Shown here piece after piece: positions 42,529 through 53,166 of a stretch of DNA of 64,000 bases. The notes under the pieces were generated by a model. That model was not told the origin of the DNA and ran no database searches. It saw nothing but the letters and a program-made list of their open reading frames with translations. Both the position numbers and the translations under genes were made by a program. Origin of the DNA: Nocardiopsis quinghaiensis (GTDB taxonomy: Bacteria; Actinomycetota; Actinomycetes; Streptosporangiales; Streptosporangiaceae); the NCBI RefSeq assembly GCF_008638365.1, contig NZ_VWVU01000015.1:79963-143962 (forward strand), in the 5' to 3' direction. Every line of letters starts with the position of its first letter. Position 1 is the stretch's first letter.

Positions 42529-45528
42529 TCAGCCCGCGTCCACGGCGGTCGACGGGGTGGCCGCCGCCTTGGTACGCCGGGTACGGCGCCGCTTGGGCCG
42601 CTCGGCGGCCTCGTCCTCGCCCTCGGCCGTGACGGGCGTCTCCGCGGCGGCGTCCGTGCCGCCGCTGTCCGCCGCGTCGGACTCACCCTCGTCGGCCGCC
42701 GCGCGGGCGGACCGACGGGTGGTGCGCCGGCTGCGGGTCTTCTTGACCGGGGCCTCCTCGGCCTCGGGGGTCTCAGCGGCCTCGGTGGCCTTCTCCTCGG
42801 TGGCATTCTCCTCGGTGGCGCCGGAGGCCTCCACCGGAGCGGCCTCGTCCGCGGCCGCGGTGATCTCCTCCTGCTCCTGCGCGGCCGCCTCAGCGGCCTT
42901 ACGGGAACGGGAGGCCCGCTTGCGGGTCTTCTTGGCGGGCTCGGCGTCGGCCTTGGCTTCGGCGGCCGGGGCCTCGTCCACCCGCTCCGGCTCCTCCGCC
43001 CTCGTGTCAGCGGCCTGCTCAGGCTTGTCCGCGGGCTCCTCCGCCTTCTCCGCCTTGGCGTCCTTGTCGGACTCGCCCTTGCCCTTCTTCTTCTTGCGGC
43101 CGCCGTTGCCACCGCCGCTGCCGCCGTCCCTGCCCTCGGCCGGGTCGCTGGTCAGCACCAGGCCACGCCCGTTGCAGTGCTCGCAACTGTGCGAGAACGC
43201 CTCCAGCAGGCCCTGGCCGACCCGCTTACGGGTCATCTGGACCAGGCCCAGCGAGGTGACCTCGGCCACCTGGTGCTTGGTGCGGTCGCGCGAGAGGCAC
43301 TCCAGCATGCGGCGCAGCACCAGGTCGCGGTTGGCCTCCAGCACCATGTCGATGAAGTCGATGACGATGATGCCGCCGATGTCACGCAACCGGAGCTGAC
43401 GGACGATCTCCTCCGCCGCCTCCAGGTTGTTCTTGGTGACCGTCTCCTCCAGGTTGCCGCCCTGGCCGGTGAACTTGCCGGTGTTGACGTCGACCACGGT
43501 CATGGCCTCGGTGCGGTCGATGACCAGCGATCCGCCGCTGGGCAGCCAGACCTTGCGTTCCAGGGCCTTGTTGATCTGCTCGTCGATCCGGTAGGCGGCG
43601 AAGACGTCGCGGTCCTCGGTCCAGTGCGAGAGACGCTCGGCGAGGTTGGGCGCCACGTAGTCCACGTACTCGTGGACGGTGGTCCAGGCCTCGTCGCCGG
43701 CCACGACCAGGCTGGAGAAGTCCTCGTTGAACACGTCGCGCACGACCCGCACCGTCAGGTCCGGCTCGCTGTTGAGCAGCGCCGGGGCGTTCGCCGACTT
43801 CGACTTGCGCTTGATGGAGTCCCACTGCTTGGCCAGGCGCGTGATGTCGCGCTCCAGCTCCTCCTCGCTGGCGCCCTCGGCGGCCGTGCGGACGATGACG
43901 CCCGCGCCGGAGGGCATGACCTTCTTGAGGATCTGCTTGAGGCGGGCGCGCTCCTTGTCGGGGAGCTTGCGGCTGATGCCGGTCATCGAGCCGCCGGGCA
44001 CGTACACCAGGTAGCGGCCGGGCAGGCTGATCTGGCTGGTCAGGCGGGCGCCCTTGTGACCGACCGGGTCCTTGGTGACCTGCACCAGGACCGGCTGGCC
44101 GGACTTGAGCACCGACTCGATGCGCTTGGGCTGGCTGTCCAGGCCGAAGGAGTCCCAGTTGACCTCGCCCGCGTACAGGACCGCGTTGCGGCCCTTGCCG
44201 ATGTCGACGAAGGCGGCCTCCATGGACGGCAGCACGTTCTGTACCCGGCCCAGGTAGACGTTGCCCACGTAGGAGCGGTGCGTGGCCCGGTCGACGTAGT
44301 GCTCGACGAGGACGTCGTCCTCGAGGACGGCGATCTGGGTGCGGTCGCCGATCCGGCGGATCACCAGGTCGCGCTTGACCGCCTCCCGGCGGGCCAGGAA
44401 CTCCGACTCGGTGACGATCGGGGGCCGGCGGCGGCCCTGCTCGCGGCCCTCACGGCGGCGCTGCTTCTTGGCCTCCAGCCGGGTGGAGCCACGGACCGCC
44501 TGGACCTCGTCCTCGATGGGCTTCTCCTGGCGCGGCTCGCGCACCCGGACCACGGTGTTGGGCGGGTCGTCCCCGGTGGCATCGGCACCCGTGCCGGTGG
44601 TGGCCCGGCGGCGACGGCGGCGACGGCGGCGGCTGCCGCGCTCGGAGTCCTCGCCGTAGTCCTCACCCTGGTCGGACGCCTGGCCGCCGTCCTCACCGGA
44701 GCCGGTGTCCTTCTTCGGCTCCTTCTTCGACTCCTTCTGCTCCGCCTTCCTCTCGGCGGCGGGCTCGGCGTCGTCCTCGTCGTCCGCACGGGACCGGCCG
44801 CGCCCGCGGCCACCACGACGGCGGCGACGGCGGTTGGGGCGCTCGTCGCCCTCCTCGCCGTTGTCCTCGGCACCGGTGGACTCGGCCTCCTCCTCGGAGT
44901 CCTCGTCCTCGGCGCTGGTGTCGGCGGTCCGGACGGTCGCGGGTGCGGCACTGGCCACCGGGGGCTGGAAGAGCATGGCCGGCGACTGGAAGACGTTTCC
45001 GCCGGAGGACTCCTCGTCCTCCTGCCCGGCCGCCTCGGTGGTCCTGGCCCCGCCGCCCTTGGCGGTCTCGGCCCCACCGGTCCCGGTGTCCTCGGCGGAG
45101 CGTGCGCGCGAACGGCCGCGGGAGCGGGTACGGCTCCGGGCGGTGGAGGCGTCCTCCCCCTCCTCGGCCCGGGCCGGAGCGGTGGCCTCCGCCGCCTCGG
45201 AACTCACGGCCGGGGCGGCGGCCGCCGCCTCGTCGGGGCGGCCCGCGGCGCGCACGGTGCGCCTACGCGAGGCAGGCGTGGTCACCGCGGTCTTGACCGT
45301 GCCTCCCTCACCGGATCCGGCGAGGGAGGTGACGGGCATCGAGGGAGGTGTGAAGACGTCGTCCGGTTCGGGGGGCGGTCCGGCCGCGCGGCGGACGCCC
45401 CTGGCCGGCGCAGGTGTGGTCACACGCACCTCGCCGCCCCTCGCGGGGGGCGTCGCCGCCATGTCGTTGTTCGTCTCAGTTGTGCCCTCGGCGCCTTCGG
45501 CACCGTTGTTGGGCTCGTTGTCGAGCAT
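42529..45528 (-). CDS. rne: Ribonuclease E/G family protein
   Basis: 999 residues. An endoribonuclease for rRNA and mRNA processing. The central catalytic core (about residues 345-790) includes an S1 domain ([20 protein letters not shown]), the active-site text [15 protein letters not shown] and IIVIDFIDM, and the zinc link SCEHCNGRG. Unusually, low-complexity Glu/Ala/Arg-rich arms flank the core on both sides, as in actinobacterial RNase E/G, which lacks the enterobacterial C-terminal scaffold. The start near 45528 is less certain because of the low complexity. It follows the DUF2344 gene after about 160 bases. Confidence 0.95.
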   Translation of the reverse strand: MLDNEPNNGAEGAEGTTETNNDMAATPPARGGEVRVTTPAPARGVRRAAGPPPEPDDVFTPPSMPVTSLAGSGEGGTVKTAVTTPASRRRTVRAAGRPDEAAAAAPAVSSEAAEATAPARAEEGEDASTARSRTRSRGRSRARSAEDTGTGGAETAKGGGARTTEAAGQEDEESSGGNVFQSPAMLFQPPVASAAPATVRTADTSAEDEDSEEEAESTGAEDNGEEGDERPNRRRRRRGGRGRGRSRADDEDDAEPAAERKAEQKESKKEPKKDTGSGEDGGQASDQGEDYGEDSERGSRRRRRRRRRATTGTGADATGDDPPNTVVRVREPRQEKPIEDEVQAVRGSTRLEAKKQRRREGREQGRRRPPIVTESEFLARREAVKRDLVIRRIGDRTQIAVLEDDVLVEHYVDRATHRSYVGNVYLGRVQNVLPSMEAAFVDIGKGRNAVLYAGEVNWDSFGLDSQPKRIESVLKSGQPVLVQVTKDPVGHKGARLTSQISLPGRYLVYVPGGSMTGISRKLPDKERARLKQILKKVMPSGAGVIVRTAAEGASEEELERDITRLAKQWDSIKRKSKSANAPALLNSEPDLTVRVVRDVFNEDFSSLVVAGDEAWTTVHEYVDYVAPNLAERLSHWTEDRDVFAAYRIDEQINKALERKVWLPSGGSLVIDRTEAMTVVDVNTGKFTGQGGNLEETVTKNNLEAAEEIVRQLRLRDIGGIIVIDFIDMVLEANRDLVLRRMLECLSRDRTKHQVAEVTSLGLVQMTRKRVGQGLLEAFSHSCEHCNGRGLVLTSDPAEGRDGGSGGGNGGRKKKKGKGESDKDAKAEKAEEPADKPEQAADTRAEEPERVDEAPAAEAKADAEPAKKTRKRASRSRKAAEAAAQEQEEITAAADEAAPVEASGATEENATEEKATEAAETPEAEEAPVKKTRSRRTTRRSARAAADEGESDAADSGGTDAAAETPVTAEGEDEAAERPKRRRTRRTKAAATPSTAVDAG

Positions 45529-45689
45529 CCGGGCGGTCTCCCGTCAGAGTTCTCGGACTCGGCGCGACCTGTCGGTCGGCGGCTCGGCTCGCGAGAACTG
45601 TCGTTGCTGTGTCAGCGCCGACGGCACCGGGGCGCCGTCGGGGCAAAGTCCTGTGGTGACGCTCATGCTCCCCGTCTTGGGGCCGCTCA

Positions 45690-46568
45690 TCAGCGCGGTC
45701 CCGGCATGGGCGCCGACGGCCGTGGTGCGCTGTCGCGCCGCTCGTCCGCGTTGTCGTTCGCGGGTCCGGGGCTCGTGTGAGCTTCGGAACGGTCCTGGGT
45801 GAGCGGGTCCGCGATCGCACCTGTCGTCTCGTCCAGTGGCCCCTGCGCCAGCCGGGTCATCAGCGGTGATGACGGCGGCGCGAGGTCGGCCACGTGGCGA
45901 AGACCGGTCAGCACGTCGTCTGGCCGAACAGCAGGTGTCGTGTGCCGTACAACCATCCGAAGTATGGCATATGTCGTGTGATGTTCCTCTGGGGCGCGCC
46001 CGTGGGAGTCAGTGCACACGTCGATACGGACCACCGCGGGTCGCGTGTCGAAGCGGCGGCGACCCTTCTTCGTCATCCGTTCCACCTCGACACTGTCGGC
46101 GGCCATGTAGGTGGCCACCGCCCTGGCGGCGTCGCCGGGGTCGACATCCGCCATCTCCACCCGCCATGCGGAGGCCTGGAGCCGGTCGGCGAGCCCGGGG
46201 TGCCGGGCCTCGACGACCTCGACGACATCGATGCCGGAGGGCATCGCCGCGTCGATGTCGGCTCGGACCCGTTCGGGCGGGCGCGCCTCGGCCAGGGTGA
46301 GTTCAAGGTACTCCGCCTCGCTGGCGACCCCGGTCGGGGCCGCACCGGTGTAGGAGACCTTGGGGTGAGGTGAGAAGCCAGCGGAGAAAGCCACGGGTAC
46401 GGAGGCCCGACGCAGGGCGCGCTCCAGAGCCCGGGCGATGTCACGGTGGCTGGCGAACCTCATGCGCCCGCGCTTGGCGTAGCGGACGCGAAGCCGTTGT
46501 CCGGGTTTGGCGGTGGAGGGTGAGGTGGTGCCCTCGGATGCGGGGGGCAGCTCAACTCCTTTCCTCAT
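45690..46568 (-). CDS. DUF2344 (TIGR03936) protein, radical-SAM linked
   Basis: 292 residues of the family with text LRVRYAKRGRMRFASHRDIA and VPVAFSAGFSPHPKVSYTGA. In many bacteria this domain is encoded beside or fused to the TIGR03960 radical SAM protein, as here at 47142, and precedes RNase E/G. Function is unknown; an RNA or ribosome role is suggested by context. The start is ATG at 46568 with AGGGGG upstream. The C-terminal tail is Pro/Ser rich and less conserved. Confidence 0.9.
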   Translation of the reverse strand: MRKGVELPPASEGTTSPSTAKPGQRLRVRYAKRGRMRFASHRDIARALERALRRASVPVAFSAGFSPHPKVSYTGAAPTGVASEAEYLELTLAEARPPERVRADIDAAMPSGIDVVEVVEARHPGLADRLQASAWRVEMADVDPGDAARAVATYMAADSVEVERMTKKGRRRFDTRPAVVRIDVCTDSHGRAPEEHHTTYAILRMVVRHTTPAVRPDDVLTGLRHVADLAPPSSPLMTRLAQGPLDETTGAIADPLTQDRSEAHTSPGPANDNADERRDSAPRPSAPMPGPR

Positions 46569-46832
46569 GCCCCCTGATGTGGCCGGCGGGGCGGCCTGAA
46601 GGGGCTGTTCCTCGTCCTGTTCAGCGTACGGTGCGCGATGGTGCACATGCGCCAACAGGACTACGCATACCGGTATCTCCCCCACTGACCTGCGATCGAA
46701 AAGTCCCGAAGCGGTCAGAGCGGATACCGAATCGGCGTTCACCACCGGAACAAGGGGTCCCCCGAAAAAAATCCGAAGAAAATCCGCTCCAGATGGCAAC
46801 CCCCCGCGTGAGCCGCGAGTCCTACTACACGT
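46569..46832. other. Intergenic stretch upstream of the DUF2344 gene
   Basis: It likely contains the promoter of the DUF2344-rne transcript. A run CCCCGAAAAAAATCC lies at about 46762. I see no gene. Confidence 0.4.
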
Positions 46833-46863
46833 ACGGCCCGGCGCGAGCGGGGCGCCGGGCCGT
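46833..46863. terminator. Hairpin terminator
   Basis: ACGGCCCGGCGC and GCGCCGGGCCGT form a perfect 12-base stem with a 7-base loop, about 107 bases beyond the stop of the coding-like fragment at 46970. Confidence 0.6.
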
Positions 46864-46969
46864 GCATCCTCCTCCAGGGCCGCACTCCCCAAAGGGTCGA
46901 GTCAGCGCCCGGAGCGCGACGTCCTCCTCCACGCCCCTCGCGGCACCCGGAGCCGGCCACGTCGGCCTC

Positions 46970-47090
46970 TCACCGCCCCCGGGCGACGCACCCGCTGACC
47001 AGTGCCCTGGCGTCGGCGGCGTCCACGTCGTCCCGGACCTCCCCCGCCTCCTGCGCCCGGGCCGGGAGCACGCCCAGAACCTCCAGGACG
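46970..47090 (-). pseudogene. Coding-like fragment between TIGR03960 and DUF2344 genes
   Basis: The minus strand reads YGVLEVLGVLPARAQEAGEV and RDDVDAADARALVSGCVARG before TGA 46970, with strong G/C third positions like its neighbours. No in-frame ATG and no plausible ribosome site exist; upstream the frame runs into the terminator hairpin of the radical SAM gene. It could be the C terminus of a lost gene or chance. I do not recognise a family. Confidence 0.25.
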
Positions 47091-47094
47091 CCGT

Positions 47095-47141
47095 AGCCCG
47101 TTCCCGGGTGCGGGGAGCGTCCCCGCGCCCGGGAACGGGCT
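47095..47141 (-). terminator. Extended hairpin terminator directly after TIGR03960 gene
   Basis: AGCCCGTTCCCGGG pairs with CCCGGGAACGGGCT; an inner GCGGGGA/TCCCCGC stem extends it. It begins at the base after the TAG stop. Confidence 0.8.
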
Positions 47142-49079
47142 CTACACCACGGTCAGCGGCAGCGTCGGACGGCCCTCCGCGGGAGCGTTGATCTGGATCT
47201 CGGTGCCCATGCTCGGGCACACGCCGCAGTCGTAGCAGGGGTTCCACCGGCAGTCGTCGACCTCCAGCGACTCCTCGCCGTACAGCGAGTCCTGCCAGTC
47301 CTGCCACAGCCACGACCGGTCGAGCCCGGCGTCCAGGTGGTCCCAGGGCAGGACCTCCTCCTCGTCACGCTCGCGGGTGGTGAACCAGTCCACGTCCACC
47401 GGGAGGTCGGCCAGGGCCGTCTCGGCGGCCTCCGTCCACCGGTCGTAGGAGAAGTGCTCACTCCAGCCGTCGAACCTGCCGCCGGCGCGCCACACCTCCT
47501 CGACCACCCGGCCCACGCGGCGGTCGCCCCGGGAGAGCAGGCCCTCGATGACGGAGGGACGCCCCTCGTGGTAGCGCAGGCCGATCGACTTGCCGTACCT
47601 GCGGTCGCCCCGCAACCGGTCGCGCAGCTTGCGCAACCGTGCGTCGACGTCCTCGTGCGAGGTCTGCCCCGCCCACTGGAACGGGGTCTGCGGCTTGGGT
47701 ACGAACCCGCCGATGGACACCGTGCACCGGATGTCCTTGCGCCCGGTCACCTCGCGACCGGTCCGGATCACCTCGGTGGCCAGGTCGGCGATGGCCAGGA
47801 CGTCCTCGTCCTCCTCGGTCGGCAGGCCGCACATGAAGTACAGCTTCACCTGCCGCCACCCGGCCGCGTAGGCGGCGGTGACGGTGCGGATGAGGTCCTC
47901 CTCGGTGACCATCTTGTTGATCACCCGGCGCATCCGCTCGCTGCCGCCCTCGGGGGCGAACGTCAGCCCGGAGCGTCGCCCGTTGCGGGTCAGCTCGTTG
48001 GCCAGGTCGATGTTGAACGCGTCCACGCGGGTGGACGGCAGCGACAGACCGGTGTTGGTGCCCTCGTACCGGTCGGCGAGCCCCTTGGCGATCTGACCGA
48101 TCTCGCTGTGGTCGGCGCTGGAGAGCGACAGCAACCCCACCTCCTGGAAACCGGAGGCCTTCACGCCGTCCTCGACCATCTTCGTGACGGTCTCCTTGTT
48201 GCGCTCGCGCACCGGACGGGTGATCATCCCCGCCTGGCAGAAGCGGCAGCCGCGGGTGCAGCCCCGGAAGATCTCCACGCTGTAGCGCTCGTGCACGGAC
48301 TCGGCGGTCGGCACGACCGGCTTCTTGGGGTAGGGCCACTGGTCGAGGTCCATCACGGTGTGCTTCTGCACCGTGCCGGGTACCCCGGTCCGGTTGGGCG
48401 TGTAGGAGGCGATCCGCCCGTCGGGGTGGTACTCCACGTCGAAGAAGCGCGGCACGTACACCCCGCCGGTCGCGGCCAGGCGCAGCAGCAGCCCGTCGCG
48501 TCCGCCCGGCTCGTCCTCCTCCTTGAACTCGCGGATGATCTCGGTGATGGCGAGGGTGATCTCCTCGCCGTCGCCGAGCACCACCGCGTCCAGGAAGTCG
48601 GCGATCGGCTCGGGGTTGAACGCCGCGTGCCCGCCCGCCAGCACGATCGGGTGCTCGGCGGTGCGGTCGGCCGCGTACAGCGGGATACCGGCCAGGTCCA
48701 GCGCGGTGAGCATGTTGGTGTAGCCCATCTCGCTGGCGAAGCTCAGCCCGAGCACGTCGAAGGCGGCCACGGGCCGGTGGGCGTCCACGGTGAAGTGCGG
48801 CACGCCGTGCTCGCGCATCAGCTTCTCCAGGTCCGGCCACACCGCGTAGGTGCGCTCGGCCAACACGCCCTCACGCTCGTTGAGGACCTCGTACAGGATC
48901 TGCACGCCCTGGTTGGGCACGCCGACCTCGTAGGCGTCCGGGTACATCAGCGCCCAGCGCACCTGGGCGTCGTCCCAGTCCTTGACCACGGAGTTGAGCT
49001 CGCCGCCGACATACTGGATGGGCTTGCCCACCTGTGTCAGCAGGGGTTCCAGTCGCGGGAAGAGGCTTTCGACGGACAT
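47142..49079 (-). CDS. B12-binding/radical SAM protein, TIGR03960 family
   Basis: 645 residues. The radical SAM cluster motif is RGCTRGCRFCQAG (CxxxCxxC). Upstream is a B12-binding-like domain (VLGLSFASEMGYTNMLTALD), and the C terminus has four cysteines in CRWNPCYDCGVCPSMGT that may bind a second cluster. Function is uncertain; the family accompanies DUF2344 and RNase E genes across bacteria. The start is ATG at 49079. It ends in a strong terminator. Confidence 0.92.
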   Translation of the reverse strand: MSVESLFPRLEPLLTQVGKPIQYVGGELNSVVKDWDDAQVRWALMYPDAYEVGVPNQGVQILYEVLNEREGVLAERTYAVWPDLEKLMREHGVPHFTVDAHRPVAAFDVLGLSFASEMGYTNMLTALDLAGIPLYAADRTAEHPIVLAGGHAAFNPEPIADFLDAVVLGDGEEITLAITEIIREFKEEDEPGGRDGLLLRLAATGGVYVPRFFDVEYHPDGRIASYTPNRTGVPGTVQKHTVMDLDQWPYPKKPVVPTAESVHERYSVEIFRGCTRGCRFCQAGMITRPVRERNKETVTKMVEDGVKASGFQEVGLLSLSSADHSEIGQIAKGLADRYEGTNTGLSLPSTRVDAFNIDLANELTRNGRRSGLTFAPEGGSERMRRVINKMVTEEDLIRTVTAAYAAGWRQVKLYFMCGLPTEEDEDVLAIADLATEVIRTGREVTGRKDIRCTVSIGGFVPKPQTPFQWAGQTSHEDVDARLRKLRDRLRGDRRYGKSIGLRYHEGRPSVIEGLLSRGDRRVGRVVEEVWRAGGRFDGWSEHFSYDRWTEAAETALADLPVDVDWFTTRERDEEEVLPWDHLDAGLDRSWLWQDWQDSLYGEESLEVDDCRWNPCYDCGVCPSMGTEIQINAPAEGRPTLPLTVV

Positions 49080-49276
49080 GGTGTGGGCCTTCGTTCGACG
49101 GACTTCGTGTCGGAGTCGTGCGTGGGCTCCCGCCGTGACGGGAGCTGTCACCGGGGTTCGTGGCACACGACCACGCTGACGGTGCCAGGCTACCGGCGGC
49201 CGGGACGCCGGCCGTGTGCCGCTACGCCGTGTTCCGGGACCTCCGCCGTACTTCGGCCCGCGTCCGGGAACAGGCC

Positions 49277-50449
49277 CTACGCGAAGCCCCGGTCCCGGGA
49301 GTTGACCCCCAGCACCAGGCCCAGGGCCAGCATGCTCGCCACGATCGCGGTGCCTCCGTAGGACACGAACGGCAGCGGCAGGCCCGTCACCGGCACGACC
49401 CCCAGGCACATCCCGATGTTGATGAGGGCCTGGAACCCGAACCAGGCGGCCACGCCCACGCACAGCAGGCGCGGATAGGGCTTCTCACACCCCTGGGCGG
49501 TCCGCAGGAGCCGCCACAGGACCAGCCCGAACAGGCCGATGACCAGCACCGCGCCCACGAATCCCAGCTCCTCACCCGCCACCGTGAAGATGAAGTCGGT
49601 GTGCTGTTCGGGCACGAACCGCCCGTGCGTCTGCTCGCCCTGGAACAGCCCGGTCCCGTTGAACCCGCCCGACCCCACCGCGATCAGCGCCTGGTGGGAG
49701 TTGTACCCCGCTCCCTGCGGGTCGGCCGTCGGGTCCATCAGGGTCGCGATGCGGTCCACCTGGTAGGGCTCCAGCATCTCGAACCACCACACGCAGAACG
49801 CCCCGACCGCACCGCACGCCAGCATGCCCACCACCCACACGACCGGGGCTCCCGAGAGCGTGAGCATCCCCAGGAAGATCGCGCCGAGCACCAGCGTGGT
49901 GCCCAGGTCCGGCTGGGACATCACCAGCGCCAGCGGCACCACCAGCGCCACCAGGCAGAACAGCACGTCCCGCGTCATCGGCCTGGCCTCGCCGTCGCGC
50001 GGCTCGCCCAGCAGCGTGGCCAGAATCAGGACCAGTCCGACCTTGGCCAGCTCACTGGGCTGGAACTGGAACCCGCCGATCACGATCCAGCCGCGCGACC
50101 CGTTGATCACCTGGCCGAGCGGGGTGAGCGCCAGGGCCAGCAGGACCACCGTGACCAGGTAGGCGATGGGCGCGTACGCGCGGATCGCCCGGTGGTCCAC
50201 CGAGGCGACCACCAGGCACAGCGTCCACCCCATCGCCAGGTGGAACAGATGGCGGCTCAGGTGACCGGTGGAGTCCATCGGGTCGCTGCCGTCGCCCGGT
50301 ATCGTCGCCGACCACACCAGCAGGGAGCCGAGGGCGCACAGGGCCGCCACCGAAACGATCAGCGTCCAGTCCAGTCGGCGCATGAGGCCCGCCGCGTTGC
50401 GCCCGAACTCGGACCTTCGCGTGCGGGGCGCCCCCAGGTGTGTGGTCAT
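49277..50449 (-). CDS. rodA: Peptidoglycan polymerase RodA (SEDS family)
   Basis: 390 residues with about ten membrane segments. A SEDS glycosyltransferase that polymerises lipid II during lateral wall growth. The family text is SRGWIVIGGFQFQPSELAKV, PDLGTTLV, EQHTDFIFTVAGEELGFVGA and the C-terminal GLPLPFVSYGGTAIVASMLA. Its ATG lies two bases after the PBP2 stop, so it is coupled to its transpeptidase partner. Confidence 0.95.
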   Translation of the reverse strand: MTTHLGAPRTRRSEFGRNAAGLMRRLDWTLIVSVAALCALGSLLVWSATIPGDGSDPMDSTGHLSRHLFHLAMGWTLCLVVASVDHRAIRAYAPIAYLVTVVLLALALTPLGQVINGSRGWIVIGGFQFQPSELAKVGLVLILATLLGEPRDGEARPMTRDVLFCLVALVVPLALVMSQPDLGTTLVLGAIFLGMLTLSGAPVVWVVGMLACGAVGAFCVWWFEMLEPYQVDRIATLMDPTADPQGAGYNSHQALIAVGSGGFNGTGLFQGEQTHGRFVPEQHTDFIFTVAGEELGFVGAVLVIGLFGLVLWRLLRTAQGCEKPYPRLLCVGVAAWFGFQALINIGMCLGVVPVTGLPLPFVSYGGTAIVASMLALGLVLGVNSRDRGFA

Positions 50450-50451
50450 GA

Positions 50452-52602
50452 CTACCGATCCAGGACGTCGATGGAACCGTCGGGACGGACGGCGGGCAGT
50501 CCCTCGGGCGGTTTGCCGCCCGGGAGCAGCGGCTTGGCCGGTCCGGAGCCGCCCTCCCCCTCGGCCGCGACCGGGCCCGGGGTCTCGAACCCGTAGATGC
50601 CGTCGTAGATGGCGCGGGCGATGGGCGCCGCCGTCATACCGCCGGTGCCGCCCTGGGAGACCAGGACTGCGATGGCGAACTGCGGGTCGTCCGCGGGCGC
50701 GTAGGAGGCGAACCAGGAGGAGACCTGGCGCCCCTCCACGTCGGCGCTGCCGGTCTTGCCCGCGACGGAGACCTTGTCCTGCGGGAACCCGGCGAAGGCG
50801 CCGCGCGCGGTCCCCTCCTTGGGAACCGCGGTGAGCGCCTTCTGCAAGTAGTCGAGGGTCTCGTCGCTGACCGGCAGCCGGCCGCGCACGACCGGCTCGA
50901 TCTCCTCCTTCCTTGACCCGTCCGCGGAGACCAGCGCCCGGCCGATGCGGGGCTCGTGGAGCGTGCCCCCGTTGGCGACGGCCGCGTAGGCGTTGGCGAG
51001 CTGCAGAGGTGTGACCAGGACGTCTCCCTGGCCGATGGCGAAGTTGACGGCCTCGTTGGCCCGCCACTCGAAGCCCTCCACACACTGCTCGTAGGCCAGC
51101 AGCTTGAGGTAGGCGGCACGCGAGGGATCGGTCTTGGCGACCTCCGGATACCCGTGCTCGCCCCGGTGGCAGTTGTCCTCCCTGGTCTTCTGCCAGAAGG
51201 TGCGCTTCCACTCGCGGTCCGGGATGCGCCCGGAGGTCTCGTAGGGCAGGTCGATCCCGGTCGGGGAACCGAAGCCGAAGCCGCGCGCCATGTTGGCCAT
51301 GGCCTCCTCGGCCTCCCCCTCGGGGTACAGGCCGCCGTCCTTCTCCCACATCTGGTAGCCGAGGTTGTAGAAGACGGTGTTGCAGGAGACCACGATGGCC
51401 TTGTGCAGGCTGATCGGCCCGTGGCCCCGGCCCGCGTAGTTCTCGTAGCTCTGCCCCGCCAGGCTCACAGAGCCCGGGCAGGCGTAGGTACTGCGCAGCG
51501 AGTACCCGTTCTCCGCGGCCGCCGAGAGCGAGGAGACCTTGAACGTGGAGCCGGGCGGATAGGTGCCCTGCACCGCACGGGAGAGCAGTGGCTCACCCGC
51601 CTCCGCGCTGAGCATCTCGTCGAAGGTCTCCTGGTCGATGCCGCCGCGCCAGATGGCGGGGTCGTAGGTGGGCAGGCTCGCCATGGCCACCACGCCGCCG
51701 GTGCGCACGTCCAGGACGACGGCGGCGCCGGAGTCGGCCTCGTAGCGGGGCCGGGCGTTGGCCATACCCTTGGCCAGCGCCTCCTCGGCGACCCTCTGCA
51801 CACCCAGGTCGACGTGCGTGACCAGGTGCATCCCCGGTTCGGAAGGCTTCTCGGAGATCACCTCCATGACCTCGCCGTGGTTGTTCACCCCCAGAACGCG
51901 CTCCCCGGCGGCGCCGCGCAGCTGCGCGTCGTAGACCGCCTCCACACCGTCGCGGCCCACCTGGTCGATACCGGTGAACTGGGTGCGCAGGTCCTCGCGG
52001 GCCTCCAGCTCCTCCTGGGTGACCGGCTGCAGGTAGCCCAGCATCTGGGAGCCGTGCTCGCCCTGCGGATACTCGCGGACGGCGTGGGCCTGGGCACTGA
52101 TGCCGGGGAAGTCGTCGGCGCTCTCCATGACCTGCAGGGCGACGGACGGCTCCACGTCCTCGGCGAGGGTGACGGGTTGGTAGGGCGATCCGGGCCAGCA
52201 GGGACGGCTCACCGTGGGTGAGCACAGGCGCATGCGCTGCCGGAGTTCCTCCGGCGGCACGTCGAGCACCTCGGACAGGTCACCGAGGACCTTCTTCCCG
52301 TCGTCCTTCATGTCCATCAGCTCGTGGTAGTCGCCGGAGACCACCAGCTCGGTCCGGTTGTTCACCAGCGGCCGACCGGTGGCGTCGAGGATCTGCCCTC
52401 GGGTGGCGGGGACGATGAGCTTCTGGTGGTGGTTGGCCACCGCGAGGTCCCGGTAGTGGTCCCACATCGGGACCTGCAGGTACCACAGCCGGGCCGCCAG
52501 GACGGCGAGGAGCGTCACCACCAGGATCTGGGCGATGACGATCCCGGTCCGGCCGAGTCTGCGCCCGGGAGGCTCGAAGTCGTCTACGGGTGCCACGCGC
52601 AC
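50452..52602 (-). CDS. mrdA: Penicillin-binding protein 2 (transpeptidase)
   Basis: 716 residues. A class B PBP that cross-links peptidoglycan with RodA. One N-terminal membrane anchor (ILVVTLLAVLAARLWYL) precedes a dimerisation domain and the transpeptidase domain. The nucleophile motif is PGSTFKVSS, the SxN equivalent lies in VVSCNTVF, and KTGSADVEG is the third motif. It is in the mreB-mreC-mreD-mrdA-rodA operon; the GTG start follows mreD closely. Confidence 0.95.
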   Translation of the reverse strand: MRVAPVDDFEPPGRRLGRTGIVIAQILVVTLLAVLAARLWYLQVPMWDHYRDLAVANHHQKLIVPATRGQILDATGRPLVNNRTELVVSGDYHELMDMKDDGKKVLGDLSEVLDVPPEELRQRMRLCSPTVSRPCWPGSPYQPVTLAEDVEPSVALQVMESADDFPGISAQAHAVREYPQGEHGSQMLGYLQPVTQEELEAREDLRTQFTGIDQVGRDGVEAVYDAQLRGAAGERVLGVNNHGEVMEVISEKPSEPGMHLVTHVDLGVQRVAEEALAKGMANARPRYEADSGAAVVLDVRTGGVVAMASLPTYDPAIWRGGIDQETFDEMLSAEAGEPLLSRAVQGTYPPGSTFKVSSLSAAAENGYSLRSTYACPGSVSLAGQSYENYAGRGHGPISLHKAIVVSCNTVFYNLGYQMWEKDGGLYPEGEAEEAMANMARGFGFGSPTGIDLPYETSGRIPDREWKRTFWQKTREDNCHRGEHGYPEVAKTDPSRAAYLKLLAYEQCVEGFEWRANEAVNFAIGQGDVLVTPLQLANAYAAVANGGTLHEPRIGRALVSADGSRKEEIEPVVRGRLPVSDETLDYLQKALTAVPKEGTARGAFAGFPQDKVSVAGKTGSADVEGRQVSSWFASYAPADDPQFAIAVLVSQGGTGGMTAAPIARAIYDGIYGFETPGPVAAEGEGGSGPAKPLLPGGKPPEGLPAVRPDGSIDVLDR

Positions 52603-52605
52603 GGC

Positions 52606-53166
52606 TCACCACCTCCCCGAGGGCAGGGGGCCCCGGATCGCGGAGTACTCGTTGTCGCCGAGCGCGCCGCGCACCCACAGCAGCGGGAAGGCGACCAGCG
52701 GTGCGGCCAGGGCCGTGAGCGCGGTGCCCACGAGGGTGTTGACCGCGACGGCGGCCAACGACACCCGCGGGTCTCCCATGAGCAGGCCGACCACCGCGTA
52801 TCCCAGGCCCACGCCCAGGGCCGTGGCCGCCACCACCCCCATCACCGCCCGCACCGGGGGACGCCCGTTCAGGGCACCGGTCGTGCCGGTGTTCCTGTGC
52901 AGCAGGGCCAGCACGTAGGCGGCCAGGCACAGGACCAGGGTGTAGCGGCCCAGGGCGTGTTCGGCGGGCGGGAGTACGTCCATGGCCAGCCCGGCGGCGA
53001 ATCCGCACCCGGCCGCGGCGGCGGGGCTGGTGGTCAGGGCGACCGCGACGACCACCGCGACCACCAGGTCCGGTCCGGCTCCCCAGTCGAACGGGAGCCG
53101 GTTGACGATCGCGGCCTGGGCCAGGATGGCGGCGGGCACCGCGACCAGGGTCACTACGGTCCTCAT
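52606..53166 (-). CDS. mreD: Rod shape-determining membrane protein MreD
   Basis: 186 residues with about five hydrophobic helices, for example PAAILAQAAIVNRLPFDWG and TLVLCLAAYVLALLHR. It links MreC to the wall synthesis complex. It overlaps the mreC stop by 4 bases and is followed immediately by mrdA. MreD sequences vary widely, so the assignment rests on topology plus position. Confidence 0.88.
   Translation of the reverse strand: MRTVVTLVAVPAAILAQAAIVNRLPFDWGAGPDLVVAVVVAVALTTSPAAAAGCGFAAGLAMDVLPPAEHALGRYTLVLCLAAYVLALLHRNTGTTGALNGRPPVRAVMGVVAATALGVGLGYAVVGLLMGDPRVSLAAVAVNTLVGTALTALAAPLVAFPLLWVRGALGDNEYSAIRGPLPSGRW

Noticed and set aside
42403..45780. A 1125-codon plus-strand open frame covering the RNase E/G gene
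   Set aside because: It is a mirror of the GC-rich minus-strand gene; the product is low complexity with no family motif, while the minus strand has RNase E/G motifs.
46825..47313. A 162-codon minus-strand frame between the radical SAM and DUF2344 genes
   Set aside because: Most of it overlaps the radical SAM gene in another frame and it spans the terminator hairpin; only a short neighbouring frame looks weakly coding.
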